Below, in pieces: positions 35,242-45,147 of a stretch of 64,000 nt of DNA. Below the pieces are notes generated by a model. That model ran no database searches. It worked only from the letters and a program-made list of their open reading frames with translations, and was not told where the DNA came from. The DNA lies in assembly GCF_001571045.1 (NCBI RefSeq), contig NZ_BCSV01000003.1, positions 62,001 to 126,000 on the forward strand, in the 5' to 3' direction. Within the stretch, counting starts at the first letter, position 1. Every line of letters starts with the position of its first letter. Source of the stretch: Curtobacterium ammoniigenes NBRC 101786 (GTDB lineage Bacteria; Actinomycetota; Actinomycetes; Actinomycetales; Microbacteriaceae). The translations under genes were made by a program, and so were the position numbers.

Positions 35242-36795
35242 ATGGGGAACGAGACCGCTGACCGCAACGAGAGCCCGCTGCTCACGCCTCGTCCAGCGTC
35301 AGGTGGTCTGGAACGTCCCGACGTCGTCGTCCGCAAGGGCATGCTCACGCTCCTCAACGGGCACCTCACGCCGCAGCAGTCGATGATCGAGGACTTGCTC
35401 GCGATCGACGATGCGTTGTCCGCGGCGGGCGTTCAGCATCTGCTCATCCGCGGGAACGATGTCCGACCGGTGCTCGCCCTCGATGAGCGGGATCGTGAGC
35501 GGGCAGCATCCGCGCTGATGAGTACGTTCGCGGGGGAGCCGTTCTACGCCAAGCCGCCCGGCAAGCCTGCGCTGCTCATCGCTGACGATGGCCTCGGATC
35601 GCGTCGTGCCGACGTTCTCCGCGTATTCCGCCCGCGAGTCGAGCCCATCGGCCGGCTTCGATATGGCGCATCGACCGCGGTGCAGCTGGAGTTCTGGCGA
35701 GTCACGGACGAAGCGGTCCTCGCTCCGGAAGAGAACGCCATGATGCGCCGCAGCCTTCCGCTGGACGAGTTCGTGCTCGCGAGCGTGGAACGCTTCGGTC
35801 GGTCATGGCAGACGATCGAGCATATGTTCGACGACCACGTCACCGACATCACGTTCCCCATCGACATCGTCTTCTCCTGGGTTGACGGGAACGCGACCGA
35901 GTATCAGCGTGCTCGGAAGGCCGCCCAGGCGGGCGTGCAGCTTGGAGAGGGAGACGACGCACCAGCACGGTTTCGGCAGATCGATGAACTGAAATACGCG
36001 TTGCGGTCGGTCCACATGTTCGCGCCCTGGATTCGGACCATCTACATCGCGACCGACTCGCCTGCTCCGCACTGGCTCGCCGACCACCCGGGGGTGCGCA
36101 TCGTCCGTAGCGAGTCGTTCTTCAGCGACCCGTCCGTCCTGCCGACGCACAACTCGCAGGCCGTCGAGTCGCAGTTGCACCACATCGACGGTCTCAGTGA
36201 GCACTTCATCTACTCGAACGACGACATGTTCTTCGGACGCATGATCGAGCCATCAATGTTCTTCTCGCCCGGTTCCGTGTCGAAGTTCATTGTCGCAACG
36301 ACACGGATCGGCCTGGGCGCCAGCAGCGTCGAGCGCAGCGGGTTCGAGAACGCGGCTCGCGTCAATCGGCGACTCCTCCAGCAGCGGTTCGGCGCGGTCA
36401 CCACGAGGCACCTCGAGCACGCTGCGACGCCGCTTCGGCGCAGCGTCCTCACCGAGATGGAGCATGAGTTCCGCGCAGAGTTCGACGCGACAGCAGCCTC
36501 GCGCTTCCGCTCCGCGGAGAACATCTCGGTCACCAATTCCCTGTACCACTATTACGCCCTGATGACTGGGCGGGCGATCGTGCAGGAGAACGCGACGGTC
36601 CGATACATCGACACCACGATGCAGTCCGGACTGGCCGCGATGGATCAGCTCCTCAAGAAGCGGAACGTCGACTTCTTCTGCCTCAACGACGGCAGCTTCC
36701 CCGAGGTCAGCGACGAGGAACGGACGGCTCGAGTGACAGCGTTCCTCGATCGCTACTTCCCGATTCCCGCGCCCTGGGAGCGTCGCGCGAGCTGA
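35242..36795 (+). CDS. Stealth family sugar-phosphate transferase
   Basis: A 517-residue protein of the Stealth family, hexose-1-phosphate transferases that build phospho-linked exopolysaccharides or teichoic-acid-like polymers. Conserved region 1 is FPIDIVFSWVDGNATEYQ at about 204. Region 2 is YALRSVHMFAPWIRTIYIAT at about 250, with HNSQAVESQLHHI and FIYSNDDMFFGR following. Region 3 covers the Arg/Gly-rich block near 350, and region 4 is NISVTNSLYHYYALMTGRA near 430. No signal peptide or membrane helix is present. GAAGGG is five bases before the ATG. No other polysaccharide genes are adjacent. Confidence 0.9.
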   Translation: MGNETADRNESPLLTPRPASGGLERPDVVVRKGMLTLLNGHLTPQQSMIEDLLAIDDALSAAGVQHLLIRGNDVRPVLALDERDRERAASALMSTFAGEPFYAKPPGKPALLIADDGLGSRRADVLRVFRPRVEPIGRLRYGASTAVQLEFWRVTDEAVLAPEENAMMRRSLPLDEFVLASVERFGRSWQTIEHMFDDHVTDITFPIDIVFSWVDGNATEYQRARKAAQAGVQLGEGDDAPARFRQIDELKYALRSVHMFAPWIRTIYIATDSPAPHWLADHPGVRIVRSESFFSDPSVLPTHNSQAVESQLHHIDGLSEHFIYSNDDMFFGRMIEPSMFFSPGSVSKFIVATTRIGLGASSVERSGFENAARVNRRLLQQRFGAVTTRHLEHAATPLRRSVLTEMEHEFRAEFDATAASRFRSAENISVTNSLYHYYALMTGRAIVQENATVRYIDTTMQSGLAAMDQLLKKRNVDFFCLNDGSFPEVSDEERTARVTAFLDRYFPIPAPWERRAS

Positions 36796-36861
36796 CCTTC
36801 CATGTCCTGGACCGGGCTGGGAGCGACGTCGGGGGACCGGGCTCGGTGCGACGTCGGGGAT

Positions 36862-37827
36862 TCAGCGCGCCTGAGCAACCGGCGATGCCGGCACTGCGTC
36901 GTCGCCGAACACGGGGATGCTGGCGGTGACGGGCGCCGGCTCGGTTGCGGGCGCGATTCGAACGCCGGCCTCTCGGAGCCGTTCGGCCGTGGCTTGCGCG
37001 TCAACGCGTTCGCCGACTGTCGCGAAATGCCCCAGCGGGACCACGGAGTGGACGACGTTCTTGCCGTAGACGTGCACAAGGTTGAATGACTGCGCGCCGT
37101 CGCGGCCCCGCGTTCCGCCTCCCGCGGTAGCGAGGTCCTGCGTGTAGCACGTGGCGCTTGCGACCGACACCGGGATTCCGGCGAACAGCGCCGTTGTCGA
37201 GTAATGCAGATGTCCCGCGATGATCGCAAGGATGTCGCTTCCCTCGACCACTTCCGCGAGCGCGCGCTGATCGCGGAGCTCCACGAGGACGGCGAGGTCC
37301 TGCACGCTCGGTACCGGTGGATGATGCATGGCGAGGATCGTGCCGTGGGGTGCGGCCGTGCTGAGCTCTTCGGCGAGCCAGTCCAACTGTGCGCTCGAGA
37401 TCAGACCGTAGTGTTCACCAGGGACCGTCGTGTCGAGCGTGATGACGCGGAGTCCGTTGACGTCGTACACAAAGTCAACGGGACGGTCCGTGGGCTGGAG
37501 ACCGAAGAGCCCGGTGCGAAAGGCACCCCGCTCATCGTGATTCCCCATCGCCCAGATGACGGTGGCTCCGAGCCGCTGTGCGAGGGGATCGATGATTGCT
37601 CGAGCGCGTCGGTAGGCGCCGGGCTCGCCCTTGTCGGCGATGTCTCCGGTGAGCACGATTGCTTCGGGTCGCGCTCCCGACGCTTCAATCTCAGCCGCAA
37701 TCTGTTCGAGCCGTACGGTTGCGTCGACGGCTCCATACAGCGGTTGCTCGTCTGCGAGCAGGTGCGTGTCGGAGAGGTGCAGCAGGAAGTGGTTCGGCCT
37801 CGGGTATTCGGCCGTCCGCGTGTCCAT
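36862..37827 (-). CDS. Calcineurin-like metallophosphoesterase, CpdA/cyclic-nucleotide phosphodiesterase type
   Basis: A 321-residue dinuclear metal phosphoesterase with all five metal-binding blocks: HLSDTHLLA, LTGDIADKGE, WAMGNHDERGAF, LAMHHPPVPS and IAGHLHYSTT. This arrangement is shared with CpdA 3',5'-cAMP phosphodiesterases and with Rv0805 of M. tuberculosis, which has broad specificity. The ATG at 37827 is preferred because the domain starts 15 residues later, but a GTG at 37863 is also possible. The start is therefore uncertain by 12 codons. It is convergent with the Stealth gene. Confidence 0.88.
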   Translation of the reverse strand: MDTRTAEYPRPNHFLLHLSDTHLLADEQPLYGAVDATVRLEQIAAEIEASGARPEAIVLTGDIADKGEPGAYRRARAIIDPLAQRLGATVIWAMGNHDERGAFRTGLFGLQPTDRPVDFVYDVNGLRVITLDTTVPGEHYGLISSAQLDWLAEELSTAAPHGTILAMHHPPVPSVQDLAVLVELRDQRALAEVVEGSDILAIIAGHLHYSTTALFAGIPVSVASATCYTQDLATAGGGTRGRDGAQSFNLVHVYGKNVVHSVVPLGHFATVGERVDAQATAERLREAGVRIAPATEPAPVTASIPVFGDDAVPASPVAQAR

Positions 37828-37959
37828 GGATCTCGCAATCGTGTGACTGTCAGCGGAGACCACACTGCCACCGCGACATGGACAAGTTCAGCACGAGAGG
37901 TGAACACAGGCTGAAGCGGCAGTCAGCGTGTCGCGGAATCTTTCCGGCTGCGTCACGAC

Positions 37960-37994
37960 GGAGACCCCGCCAGCGTGATGCTGACGGGGTCTCC
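37960..37994 (-). terminator. Terminator-like hairpin after qcrB
   Basis: GGAGACCCCGCCAGC (37960-37974) and GCTGACGGGGTCTCC (37980-37994) form a 15-bp stem with one mismatch and a five-base loop, 27 bases beyond the qcrB stop. A long, strong stem without a U-run is common in actinobacterial terminators. Confidence 0.7.
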
Positions 37995-38021
37995 GATTCT
38001 TGAGCGGCTCGTTGATCCGAC

Positions 38022-39719
38022 CTAGTGGCCGAGCGGACCCGCTCCGACCTGAGGCGCCGTGTTGGCGGCGTCGACCGCGGGGTTCGCGTGGTGGGAGGAG
38101 TGCGCCGTCTCGAGCTCTTCCTTGCTGACCGGCGCGATTCGGTCCTCGAAGAAGAAGCGAGAGAGTCCCGCGCGGATCTTCTCCGAGCGTGTGATCTTTC
38201 CCTTTGCGTTCGGGCGCAGCATGAGCGGCTGGTAGTCGTTGAACTGCAGCAAACGCCAGCGCTCGTACTCATCGAGCTGCTGATGCACCTCGATGTATTC
38301 GCCGTGCGGAAGACGAACGATGCGCCCGGATTCGTACCCGTGGAGGACGATCTCGCGGTCCTTCTTCTGGAGCGCAAGGCAGACCCGCTTCGTGATCCAG
38401 AACGCGACGAACGGACCGAGGACCGCCATGGCCTGGATGACGTGGATCACCGAATCGATGGACACCATGAAGTGCGTTGCGATGATGTCTGAGGACGCCG
38501 CCGCCCAGAGGCTGCCGTAGAGGGTGATGCCCGCAGCACCGATCGCGGTTCGAGTCGGTGCGTTCCGTGGGCGGTCGAGGATATGGTGCTCCCGCTTGTC
38601 TCCAGTCACCCAGGCTTCGAGGAACGGGTACGCCGCGATCGCGACGATCAGCAATACGAGCACGATGATCGGCAGCAGGATGTTCATCGACAGCGTGTAG
38701 TTGCCCCAGATGATGAACTCCAGGTGCGGGGGCACCAGACGGAGAGCGCCGTCCGCGAATCCGATGTACCAGTCCGGCTGCGTGCCTGCGGACACGGGGG
38801 ACGGGTCGTACGGGCCGTAGGTCCAGATCGGGTTAATCGTGAAGAACGATGCGATCAGCGCGAGGATCCCGGCGACGATGAAGAAGAACCCGCCTGCCTT
38901 CGCCGCGAACGCGGGCAGGATCGGCACGCCGACCACGTTGTCATTGGTCTTGCCAGGCCCGGCCCACTGCGTGTGCTTGTTGATGACGACGAGCACCAGG
39001 TGCACGCCGAGCACTGCGACGAGGATCGCAGGCAGGAGCAGGATGTGCAGGGTGTACAAGCGTCCGACGATCGCGGTCCCGGGGAACTGGCCGCCGAACA
39101 GCAGATAGGCGATCCACACGCCGATGACCGGCACGCCCTCGATCATGCCGACGATGATGCGGAGACCGTTCCCGGAAAGCAGATCGTCCGGAAGCGAGTA
39201 TCCGGTGAAGCCTTCAGCCATCGCGAGCACCCACAGCGTGAACCCGAAGACCCAGTTGAGCTCGCGCGGCTTGCGGAACGCGCCGGTGAAGTACACACGC
39301 GTCATGTGGAGCATGATCGCCGCGATGAACAGCAGCGCTGCCCAGTGGTGGATCTGCCGGACGAAGAGGCCGCCGCGGATGTCGAACGAGATGTTCAGGG
39401 CCGACTGCATTGCGGCCGACATCTGGACGCCCTTGAGCGGAACGTACGCGCCGTTGTAGACGACCTCGGCCATGGACGCCTGGAAGAAGAAGGTCAGGAA
39501 CGTCCCGGAGAGCAGGATGACAACGAACGAGTAGAGCGCGACCTCACCGAGCATGAAGCTCCAGTGGTCGGGGAAGATCTTGCGGCCGACCTCCTTCACG
39601 AGACCGGAGATGCTCGTGCGCTCATCGATGTAGTTCGCGACGGCGCCGAGGATTTTCGAGCCGGGCTCCGGCTCGTTCGCGGGCGTCCGCGTGGGCCGTT
39701 CGGTGGTGGTGCTGGACAT
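38022..39719 (-). CDS. qcrB: Cytochrome bc1 complex cytochrome b subunit
   Basis: A 565-residue membrane subunit of menaquinol:cytochrome c reductase. Eight or nine helices carry paired heme-b His residues, for example in HHWAALLFIAAIMLHMTRV. The quinol-oxidation motif is QPDWYIGF (PDWY, the actinobacterial form of PEWY). A 140-residue cytoplasmic C-terminal extension follows, normal for actinobacterial QcrB. The ATG overlaps the qcrA TAA by one base. It is the last gene of ctaE-qcrC-qcrA-qcrB, whose products form a bc1-aa3 supercomplex. QcrB is the target of Q203-type inhibitors in mycobacteria. Confidence 0.95.
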   Translation of the reverse strand: MSSTTTERPTRTPANEPEPGSKILGAVANYIDERTSISGLVKEVGRKIFPDHWSFMLGEVALYSFVVILLSGTFLTFFFQASMAEVVYNGAYVPLKGVQMSAAMQSALNISFDIRGGLFVRQIHHWAALLFIAAIMLHMTRVYFTGAFRKPRELNWVFGFTLWVLAMAEGFTGYSLPDDLLSGNGLRIIVGMIEGVPVIGVWIAYLLFGGQFPGTAIVGRLYTLHILLLPAILVAVLGVHLVLVVINKHTQWAGPGKTNDNVVGVPILPAFAAKAGGFFFIVAGILALIASFFTINPIWTYGPYDPSPVSAGTQPDWYIGFADGALRLVPPHLEFIIWGNYTLSMNILLPIIVLVLLIVAIAAYPFLEAWVTGDKREHHILDRPRNAPTRTAIGAAGITLYGSLWAAASSDIIATHFMVSIDSVIHVIQAMAVLGPFVAFWITKRVCLALQKKDREIVLHGYESGRIVRLPHGEYIEVHQQLDEYERWRLLQFNDYQPLMLRPNAKGKITRSEKIRAGLSRFFFEDRIAPVSKEELETAHSSHHANPAVDAANTAPQVGAGPLGH

Positions 39720-40783
39720 TAGCGATCACGCTCCCAGAATGACGGGCCGACGGGCTCGTGGAAGTCGCTCTGCGCGACCAGATACCCCTCGGCGTCGACC
39801 GTGATTGGCAATTGGGGGAGGGGCCGACTTGCCGGTCCGAAGATCACTTCGCAGTTGTGGGAAACGTCGAAGGTCGACTGGTGGCAGGGGCACAGCAGGT
39901 GGTGGGTCTGCTGTTCGTAGAGCGCAACGGGGCAGCCGACGTGCGTGCAGATCTTGGAGTACGCGACGATGCCGTTGTACTGCCAGTTCTCCCGCCCCTT
40001 CGGCTCGTGGAGGTCGTTCGGGTCGAGGCGCATGAGCAGCACCGCGGCCTTCGCCTTCTCCTCCAGCATGTCCTCTTTCTGCAGGAGGCCTTCCGGAATC
40101 ACGTGGAACACGGAGCCGAGCGTGACGTCAGACGCTTTGATCGGAAGACCGGTCGGGTCTTTCGTCAGGCGCGTGCCCTTCTTCCACATGGTGTGCCGGA
40201 GGAGCTCGTTCGGGTCGGCTGCGGGGGCGAGATCGCGCACCAGCACAATACCCGGCAGCGGGAACGCGGCGAGGGCGCCGATGATGCTGTTTCGGATCAG
40301 CTTGCGGCGGCTGAACCCGGACTCCTTGTCCGCAAGCTGGAACGCCTCGACGGCCTTTGCGCGGGTGGTCTCCGAGCCGCGCGTCGGGTGCCGCATCTCC
40401 GCGATCTCTCGATCGACGACGAGCGTCTTGGACCAGTAGACGGCTCCGAGCCCCATGGACAGCAGCGCGAGCGCGATGGCCAGGCCGAGGAAGAGATTCG
40501 CGGTGCGGACCGTGCCGAAGTCGTTCTGCTGGATCGGGAATGCGACGTAGGCGGCGACCGACAGAATGCTGCAGATGATCGACACGTAGAAGAACGTTGC
40601 GACCTGTCGTTCCGCGAGCCGCTGCTTCTTCGGGTCGACGTCGGTCCGGCGGGGGCGGTGCGGCGGCTCTCCCGGGTTCTCGAACGGATCGGCCGGGAGG
40701 ATTGCTGTTCCTGCCGATGCGCTGGCACCGTGCTTCTCGACAGCCGAGGACGAGCTCAGCATCTCGTCGTCGTGCTCTGCCAT
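39719..40783 (-). CDS. qcrA: Cytochrome bc1 complex Rieske iron-sulfur subunit
   Basis: A 354-residue subunit with three N-terminal membrane helices, the actinobacterial type (about 65-90, 103-125 and 168-190), and a C-terminal Rieske domain. The [2Fe-2S] ligands are in CTHVGCPVALYE and LLCPCHQSTFDV. The first 60 residues are acidic and cytoplasmic. It lies 33 bases after qcrC and overlaps qcrB by one base, so the three bc1 subunits are co-translated. Confidence 0.95.
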   Translation of the reverse strand: MAEHDDEMLSSSSAVEKHGASASAGTAILPADPFENPGEPPHRPRRTDVDPKKQRLAERQVATFFYVSIICSILSVAAYVAFPIQQNDFGTVRTANLFLGLAIALALLSMGLGAVYWSKTLVVDREIAEMRHPTRGSETTRAKAVEAFQLADKESGFSRRKLIRNSIIGALAAFPLPGIVLVRDLAPAADPNELLRHTMWKKGTRLTKDPTGLPIKASDVTLGSVFHVIPEGLLQKEDMLEEKAKAAVLLMRLDPNDLHEPKGRENWQYNGIVAYSKICTHVGCPVALYEQQTHHLLCPCHQSTFDVSHNCEVIFGPASRPLPQLPITVDAEGYLVAQSDFHEPVGPSFWERDR

Positions 40784-40816
40784 GGTGTTCCCTTCAGTGT
40801 CCTCGGTACGTCGAAC

Positions 40817-41644
40817 TCAGTTGGACTTCGCGGTGAGCCACACCGTCATTGCGACGACCGCTCCGAGCCCGAAGATCCAGATGAACAGACCTTCCGCGAC
40901 CGGTCCGATGTTTCCGAGGGAGAACCCGCCCGGCGACTGGTGCGTCTGGATGTACTTGAGGTACGTGATGATGTCCGCCTTCTGCTGCGGCGTGATGTTC
41001 AGGTCGTTGAAGACGGGCATGTTCTGCGGCCCGGTCACCATCGCCTCGTAGATGTGGCGTCCGCTGACGCTTTGCAGGTTCGGTGCGTACTTGCCCTCGG
41101 TGAGGGCACCGCCGGCACCTGCCACGTTGTGGCACATGGCGCAGTTGACGCGGAACAACTCGGCGCCGGTCGCGGCGTTTCCGCCGCCGTCGGTGTACTT
41201 GGAAGAGGGGATCGCGGGGCCTGGAGCGAGCGAGGCCACGTACGCGGCGAGCTCGTCGATCTGTGTCTGGCTGAACTGCGTCGGCTTCTGCTCGGCCTGG
41301 GGGCCGTCGGCAGCCATCGGCATGCGGCCGGTTCCGACCTGGAAGTCCACGGAGGCAGCACCGACGCCGATGAGGGAAGGTCCGCTATTCGTGCCCTCGG
41401 CCTTCAAGCCGTGGCAGGTCGCGCAGTTGGATGCGAAGAGCTTCTGGCCTTCGTTCACTTGTGACTGGCTGTGCAGCGCGACGGCGCTGGACTGCGCGGT
41501 GTCAGCGGTCGCTGACGACGTGAACAGCGCGTAGGCGCCGCCCGTCGTCAGAAGCCCTACAAGGATCAGCGTCGCTGTGGCGAGCGGGGAGCGGCGACCC
41601 TTCTTCGTGCCGGTGCTGCTGTCGTTCTTGGTGCGTGTGAACAT
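40817..41644 (-). CDS. qcrC: Cytochrome bc1 complex diheme cytochrome c subunit
   Basis: A 275-residue diheme cytochrome c. An N-terminal anchor (about 19-42) is followed by two CxxCH heme domains, FASNCATCHGLKAEG and RVNCAMCHNVAG, and a C-terminal membrane helix (about 245-268). Distal Met ligands are probably GRMPMAAD and GPQNMPVF. This fused diheme QcrC replaces a soluble cytochrome c and passes electrons directly to the aa3 oxidase. It starts 21 bases downstream of ctaE. Confidence 0.95.
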   Translation of the reverse strand: MFTRTKNDSSTGTKKGRRSPLATATLILVGLLTTGGAYALFTSSATADTAQSSAVALHSQSQVNEGQKLFASNCATCHGLKAEGTNSGPSLIGVGAASVDFQVGTGRMPMAADGPQAEQKPTQFSQTQIDELAAYVASLAPGPAIPSSKYTDGGGNAATGAELFRVNCAMCHNVAGAGGALTEGKYAPNLQSVSGRHIYEAMVTGPQNMPVFNDLNITPQQKADIITYLKYIQTHQSPGGFSLGNIGPVAEGLFIWIFGLGAVVAMTVWLTAKSN

Positions 41645-41665
41645 GCGCGGTGGGCTATCCGATTC

Positions 41666-42295
41666 CTACTTGAGAAGGTAGATGACTGCGAACAGGGCGA
41701 TCCAGACGACATCGACGAAGTGCCAGTAGTACGACACGACGATGGCCGTCGTTGCTTCCTTGTGACCGAAGTTCTTCGCGGCGAAGCCCCGACCGAGCGT
41801 GAGGAGGAACGCGATCAGGCCGCCGGTCACGTGAAGGCCGTGGAATCCGGTCGTCATGTAGAAGGCCGACCCGTACGCGCTCGAAGAGAGGGTGATGCCG
41901 TCGTGCCACATGTTCGTGTACTCGTAGATCTGGCCGCAGACGAACAGCGCGCCCATGCAATAGGTGACGAACATCCACTCCGTCATGCCCCAGTCGCGGG
42001 GATTCCAGCTGGTGCGGTGCACCTGGAATTTCTCGGCCGCGAAGACCGCGAACTGACACGCGAACGAGGACAGCACCAGGATGATCGTGTTCGTCGCTGC
42101 GTACGGAACGTCCAGGTGGGCGGTTTCGGTCGCCCAGAGCTTCGGCGACGTGCTGCGCAGCGTGAAGTAGATGGCGAAGAGCCCGGCGAAGAACATCACC
42201 TCGCTCCCAAGCCAGACGATCGTTCCCACCGCGACGGGATTGGGGCGGTTCAGGATCGGACCGCTAGCGGATCTCGAGATCGTGGTGCTTGTCAC
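41666..42295 (-). CDS. ctaE: Cytochrome c oxidase subunit III
   Basis: A 209-residue five-helix subunit of the aa3 oxidase. Seen: [54 protein letters not shown] with the family His motif, and the terminal [20 protein letters not shown]. The GTG at 42295 is preceded by CATAAT at the distance expected for a leaderless mRNA. The frame is open far upstream but that part is antisense to trpD. ctaE heads the qcr cluster, as in mycobacteria. Confidence 0.94.
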   Translation of the reverse strand: MTSTTISRSASGPILNRPNPVAVGTIVWLGSEVMFFAGLFAIYFTLRSTSPKLWATETAHLDVPYAATNTIILVLSSFACQFAVFAAEKFQVHRTSWNPRDWGMTEWMFVTYCMGALFVCGQIYEYTNMWHDGITLSSSAYGSAFYMTTGFHGLHVTGGLIAFLLTLGRGFAAKNFGHKEATTAIVVSYYWHFVDVVWIALFAVIYLLK

Positions 42296-42301
42296 GGGTC
42301 C

Positions 42302-42307
42302 ATTATG
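42302..42307 (-). promoter_or_regulatory. Putative -10 element of ctaE-qcrCAB
   Basis: CATAAT on the minus strand (42307-42302), six bases before the ctaE GTG at 42295, predicts transcription starting at the start codon. No convincing -35 was found. Confidence 0.35.
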
Positions 42308-42361
42308 GCCGAATCCACCGACAGTGTTTTCGCAGCGAACTGCCGGGCGGCTCCGAATCAC

Positions 42362-42367
42362 TACGAT
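42362..42367 (+). promoter_or_regulatory. Putative -10 element of trpD
   Basis: TACGAT lies six bases before the trpD ATG at 42374, at the leaderless distance. Only 78 bases separate the trpD and ctaE starts. Confidence 0.3.
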
Positions 42368-42373
42368 CGAGGC

Positions 42374-43423
42374 ATGTCGGGATCGCTCACATGGCCCTCC
42401 ATCATCAGCGCACTGATGGCTCGCTCCGATCTCTCGATCAGCCAGTCGACGTGGGCCATGGAGCAGATCGTGGGCGGTCATGCGACCGGCGCCCAGATCG
42501 GGGCCTTCCTCGTCGCGCTCAGAATGAAGGGCGAGACCGTCGCGGAGGTCGTCGGGTTCCGGGATGCGATCCTCGACGCGGCGATCGACCTCGACGTCGA
42601 CCCGATGGCCGTGGACATCGTCGGGACGGGGGGAGACGTCGTCGGCACCGTGAACATCTCGACCACCGCGGCGATCGTCATCGCTGCGGCGGGTGTGCCG
42701 GTCGTCAAACACGGGAACCGCGCATCCTCGTCTCGGAGCGGCTCCAGCGATGTGCTGGCAGCGCTCGGCCTCGACCTCACGATGGACAGCAGTCGGGTCG
42801 CGGAGACATTCCGGCGTGTCGGTCTGACCTTCGCGTTCGCGAGCGCCTTTCACCCGGGGTTCCGTCACGCCGCGCCTGCGCGCGCGCAGATCGGTGTCCC
42901 CACGGTCTTCAACTTCCTCGGCCCGCTCGTCAATCCCGCACGGTGCGAGGCGAACGCGGTCGGCGTTGCGAACCCGGAGCTCGTTCCGATCATCACCGGC
43001 GTGTTCCAGACCCGCGGCACCACGGCTCTCGTCTTCCGCGGCGACGACGGCCTCGACGAGCTCACCACGACCGGTCACAGTCACATCTGGGAGGTGTCGA
43101 GCGGTCTCATCACTGAGCACGATCTCGATCCACGAGATCTCGCCATCCCTCGCGCTCGAATCGATGATCTACTCGGCGGAGACCCGGCAGAGAACGCCGC
43201 GATCGTTCGCCGCGTCCTCGCCGGCGAAACCGGTCCCGTTCGTGACATCGTGCTGCTGAACGCCGCTGCCGGCCTCGTCGCCTTCCGACTGGCGCAGTCG
43301 CCGACGGAGGCTGCGCGCCCGATCGTGACGCGCCTCCAGGAGCAGCTTGTCGTCGCCGCGGACGCGATCGATTCCGGCGCGGCCACCCGGAAGCTGGAGG
43401 CGTGGGTCGCCGCTCACAACTGA
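42374..43423 (+). CDS. trpD: Anthranilate phosphoribosyltransferase
   Basis: A 349-residue enzyme joining anthranilate and PRPP in tryptophan synthesis. The family signatures are [20 protein letters not shown] (PRPP-binding), [21 protein letters not shown], and [20 protein letters not shown] with the anthranilate site, then [11 protein letters not shown]. The ATG at 42374 gives normal length. It is not in a trp operon here. Divergence from ctaE-qcrCAB is a conserved actinobacterial arrangement (Rv2192c/Rv2193). Confidence 0.95.
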   Translation: MSGSLTWPSIISALMARSDLSISQSTWAMEQIVGGHATGAQIGAFLVALRMKGETVAEVVGFRDAILDAAIDLDVDPMAVDIVGTGGDVVGTVNISTTAAIVIAAAGVPVVKHGNRASSSRSGSSDVLAALGLDLTMDSSRVAETFRRVGLTFAFASAFHPGFRHAAPARAQIGVPTVFNFLGPLVNPARCEANAVGVANPELVPIITGVFQTRGTTALVFRGDDGLDELTTTGHSHIWEVSSGLITEHDLDPRDLAIPRARIDDLLGGDPAENAAIVRRVLAGETGPVRDIVLLNAAAGLVAFRLAQSPTEAARPIVTRLQEQLVVAADAIDSGAATRKLEAWVAAHN

Positions 43424-43488
43424 GCCGACCCTCACAAAGCGCGGGCGTGTCGCCGGTATCCGATCGACTCGACGTGGGCTGCACGTGG

Positions 43489-43528
43489 AACGGGTCCGCC
43501 CCTCGCAGCACGAGGAGGCGGACCCGTT
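43489..43528. terminator. Bidirectional hairpin between trpD and glpK
   Basis: AACGGGTCCGCC then CCTCG (43489-43505) pairs with CGAGG, one bulged A, and GGCGGACCCGTT (43511-43528). The 17-bp stem has a five-base loop. It lies between convergent stop codons and probably ends both transcripts. Confidence 0.75.
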
Positions 43529-43542
43529 CGACGACCGATGAG

Positions 43543-45054
43543 TCAGTGCACGTCTTCGTCCACCCAGTCGAAGGTCTTCGTGACGGCCTTCTTCCAGAGA
43601 CGCAGCGTGCGGTCGCGCTCGGCGTCGTCGAGCTGCGGCTCCCAACGACGGTCTTCCTGCCAGTTCGAGCGGAGCTCGTCGAGCGACTTCCAGAAGCCGA
43701 CCGCGAGGCCCGCCGCGTAGGCCGCTCCGAGTGCTGTGGTCTCCGCGACGACGGGCCGAACGACCGGCACGTTCAGGATGTCGGCCTGGAACTGCATGAG
43801 CGTGTCGTTGGCGACCATGCCGCCGTCGACCTTGAGTTCCGTCAGCTCCACCCCGGAGTCCGCGTTCACTGCGTCGATGACCTCGCGGGTCTGGAACGCC
43901 GTGGCCTCCAGCGCTGCGCGGGCGATGTGGCCCTTGTTCGCGTAGCGAGTGAGGCCGACGAGCGCGCCACGCGCGTCCGGCCGCCAGTACGGCGCGAAGA
44001 GACCTGAGAACGCGGGGACGAAGTAGACCCCGCCGTTGTCCTCGACGGTCTTCGCGAGCGTCTCGACGTCCGGCGCGCTCTGGATGAGCCCGAGGTTGTC
44101 ACGGAGCCACTGGATCAGCGACCCCGTGACCGCGATCGATCCCTCGAGCGCGTAGTGGGTCTCCTGGTCGCCGAGCTTGTAGCCGACCGTGGTCAGCAGT
44201 CCGTTCTCGGACCGGACGATCTCGGTGCCGGTGTTGAAGATCAGGAAGTTGCCGGTCCCGTAGGTGTTCTTCGACTCGCCGGTGTCGAAGGCCGCCTGAC
44301 CGAACGTCGCGGCCTGCTGGTCGCCGAGGATGCCTGCGATCGGCACCTCCCGAAGCAGGCTCGACGACTCGACCTGGCCGTACACCTCGGACGAGGAAAC
44401 GATCTCCGGGAGCATCGACTTCGGCACGCCGAAGTCCGCGAGGATGTCGTCGCGCCAGCTCAGCGTCTCCAGGTCCATGAAGAGCGTGCGGGAGGCGTTG
44501 GTCACGTCCGTCTTGTGGACACCGCCATCGGTGCCTCCGGTCAGGTTCCACAGCACCCACGTGTCTGTGGTTCCGAACAAGAGGTCGCCGGCTTCGGCCT
44601 TCTCGCGAGCACCTTCGACGTTCTCGAGGATCCACGCGATCTTCGTCCCGGAGAAGTAGGTCGCGAGCGGGAGGCCCACGATCGCCTTGTAGCGGTCGGT
44701 GTCGCCGTTCGCGAGGCGGTCGACGATGGACTGGGTCCTGGTGTCCTGCCACACGATCGCGTTGTAGACCGGCTTGCCGGTCGTCTTGTCCCACACCACC
44801 GCGGTCTCGCGCTGGTTGGTGATGCCGACGGCCGCGACGTCGTGGCGCGTGATGTCGGCGCGCGACAGCGCCTGACCGATCACCTCACGGGTGTTGTCCC
44901 AGATCTCGAGCGGGTTGTGTTCGACCCAGCCCGCACGGGGGAAGATCTGCTCGTGCTCCTTCTGACCCACGGACACGATCGATCCCGAGTGGTCGAAAAC
45001 GATCGCTCGTGTGCTTGTCGTGCCCTGGTCGATGGCAACGATGTAGTCAGCCAT
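43543..45054 (-). CDS. glpK: Glycerol kinase
   Basis: A 503-residue FGGY-family kinase forming glycerol 3-phosphate. Visible: [17 protein letters not shown] at the start, [24 protein letters not shown], the ATP-binding [14 protein letters not shown] and [15 protein letters not shown], and [13 protein letters not shown] with [14 protein letters not shown], the FGGY signature. The His-phosphorylation loop of Firmicute GlpK is not obvious. It lies 93 bases downstream of glpF on the same strand; together they form a glycerol uptake and activation unit. Confidence 0.96.
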   Translation of the reverse strand: MADYIVAIDQGTTSTRAIVFDHSGSIVSVGQKEHEQIFPRAGWVEHNPLEIWDNTREVIGQALSRADITRHDVAAVGITNQRETAVVWDKTTGKPVYNAIVWQDTRTQSIVDRLANGDTDRYKAIVGLPLATYFSGTKIAWILENVEGAREKAEAGDLLFGTTDTWVLWNLTGGTDGGVHKTDVTNASRTLFMDLETLSWRDDILADFGVPKSMLPEIVSSSEVYGQVESSSLLREVPIAGILGDQQAATFGQAAFDTGESKNTYGTGNFLIFNTGTEIVRSENGLLTTVGYKLGDQETHYALEGSIAVTGSLIQWLRDNLGLIQSAPDVETLAKTVEDNGGVYFVPAFSGLFAPYWRPDARGALVGLTRYANKGHIARAALEATAFQTREVIDAVNADSGVELTELKVDGGMVANDTLMQFQADILNVPVVRPVVAETTALGAAYAAGLAVGFWKSLDELRSNWQEDRRWEPQLDDAERDRTLRLWKKAVTKTFDWVDEDVH

Positions 45055-45147
45055 GTACTGCTCCTTCGGGGATTCGTTTGGCCGGGGTCAGCGGGGTGCG
45101 GGTCCCAGCCGGTGTGCGAGGGTGAGAAAGGTCGATGATGGCGCTGG

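Noticed and set aside
38583-41464. Long plus-strand frames opposite qcrB, qcrA and qcrC
   Set aside because: The reverse strand encodes intact respiratory subunits with heme and iron-sulfur motifs; the plus-strand frames are shadows.
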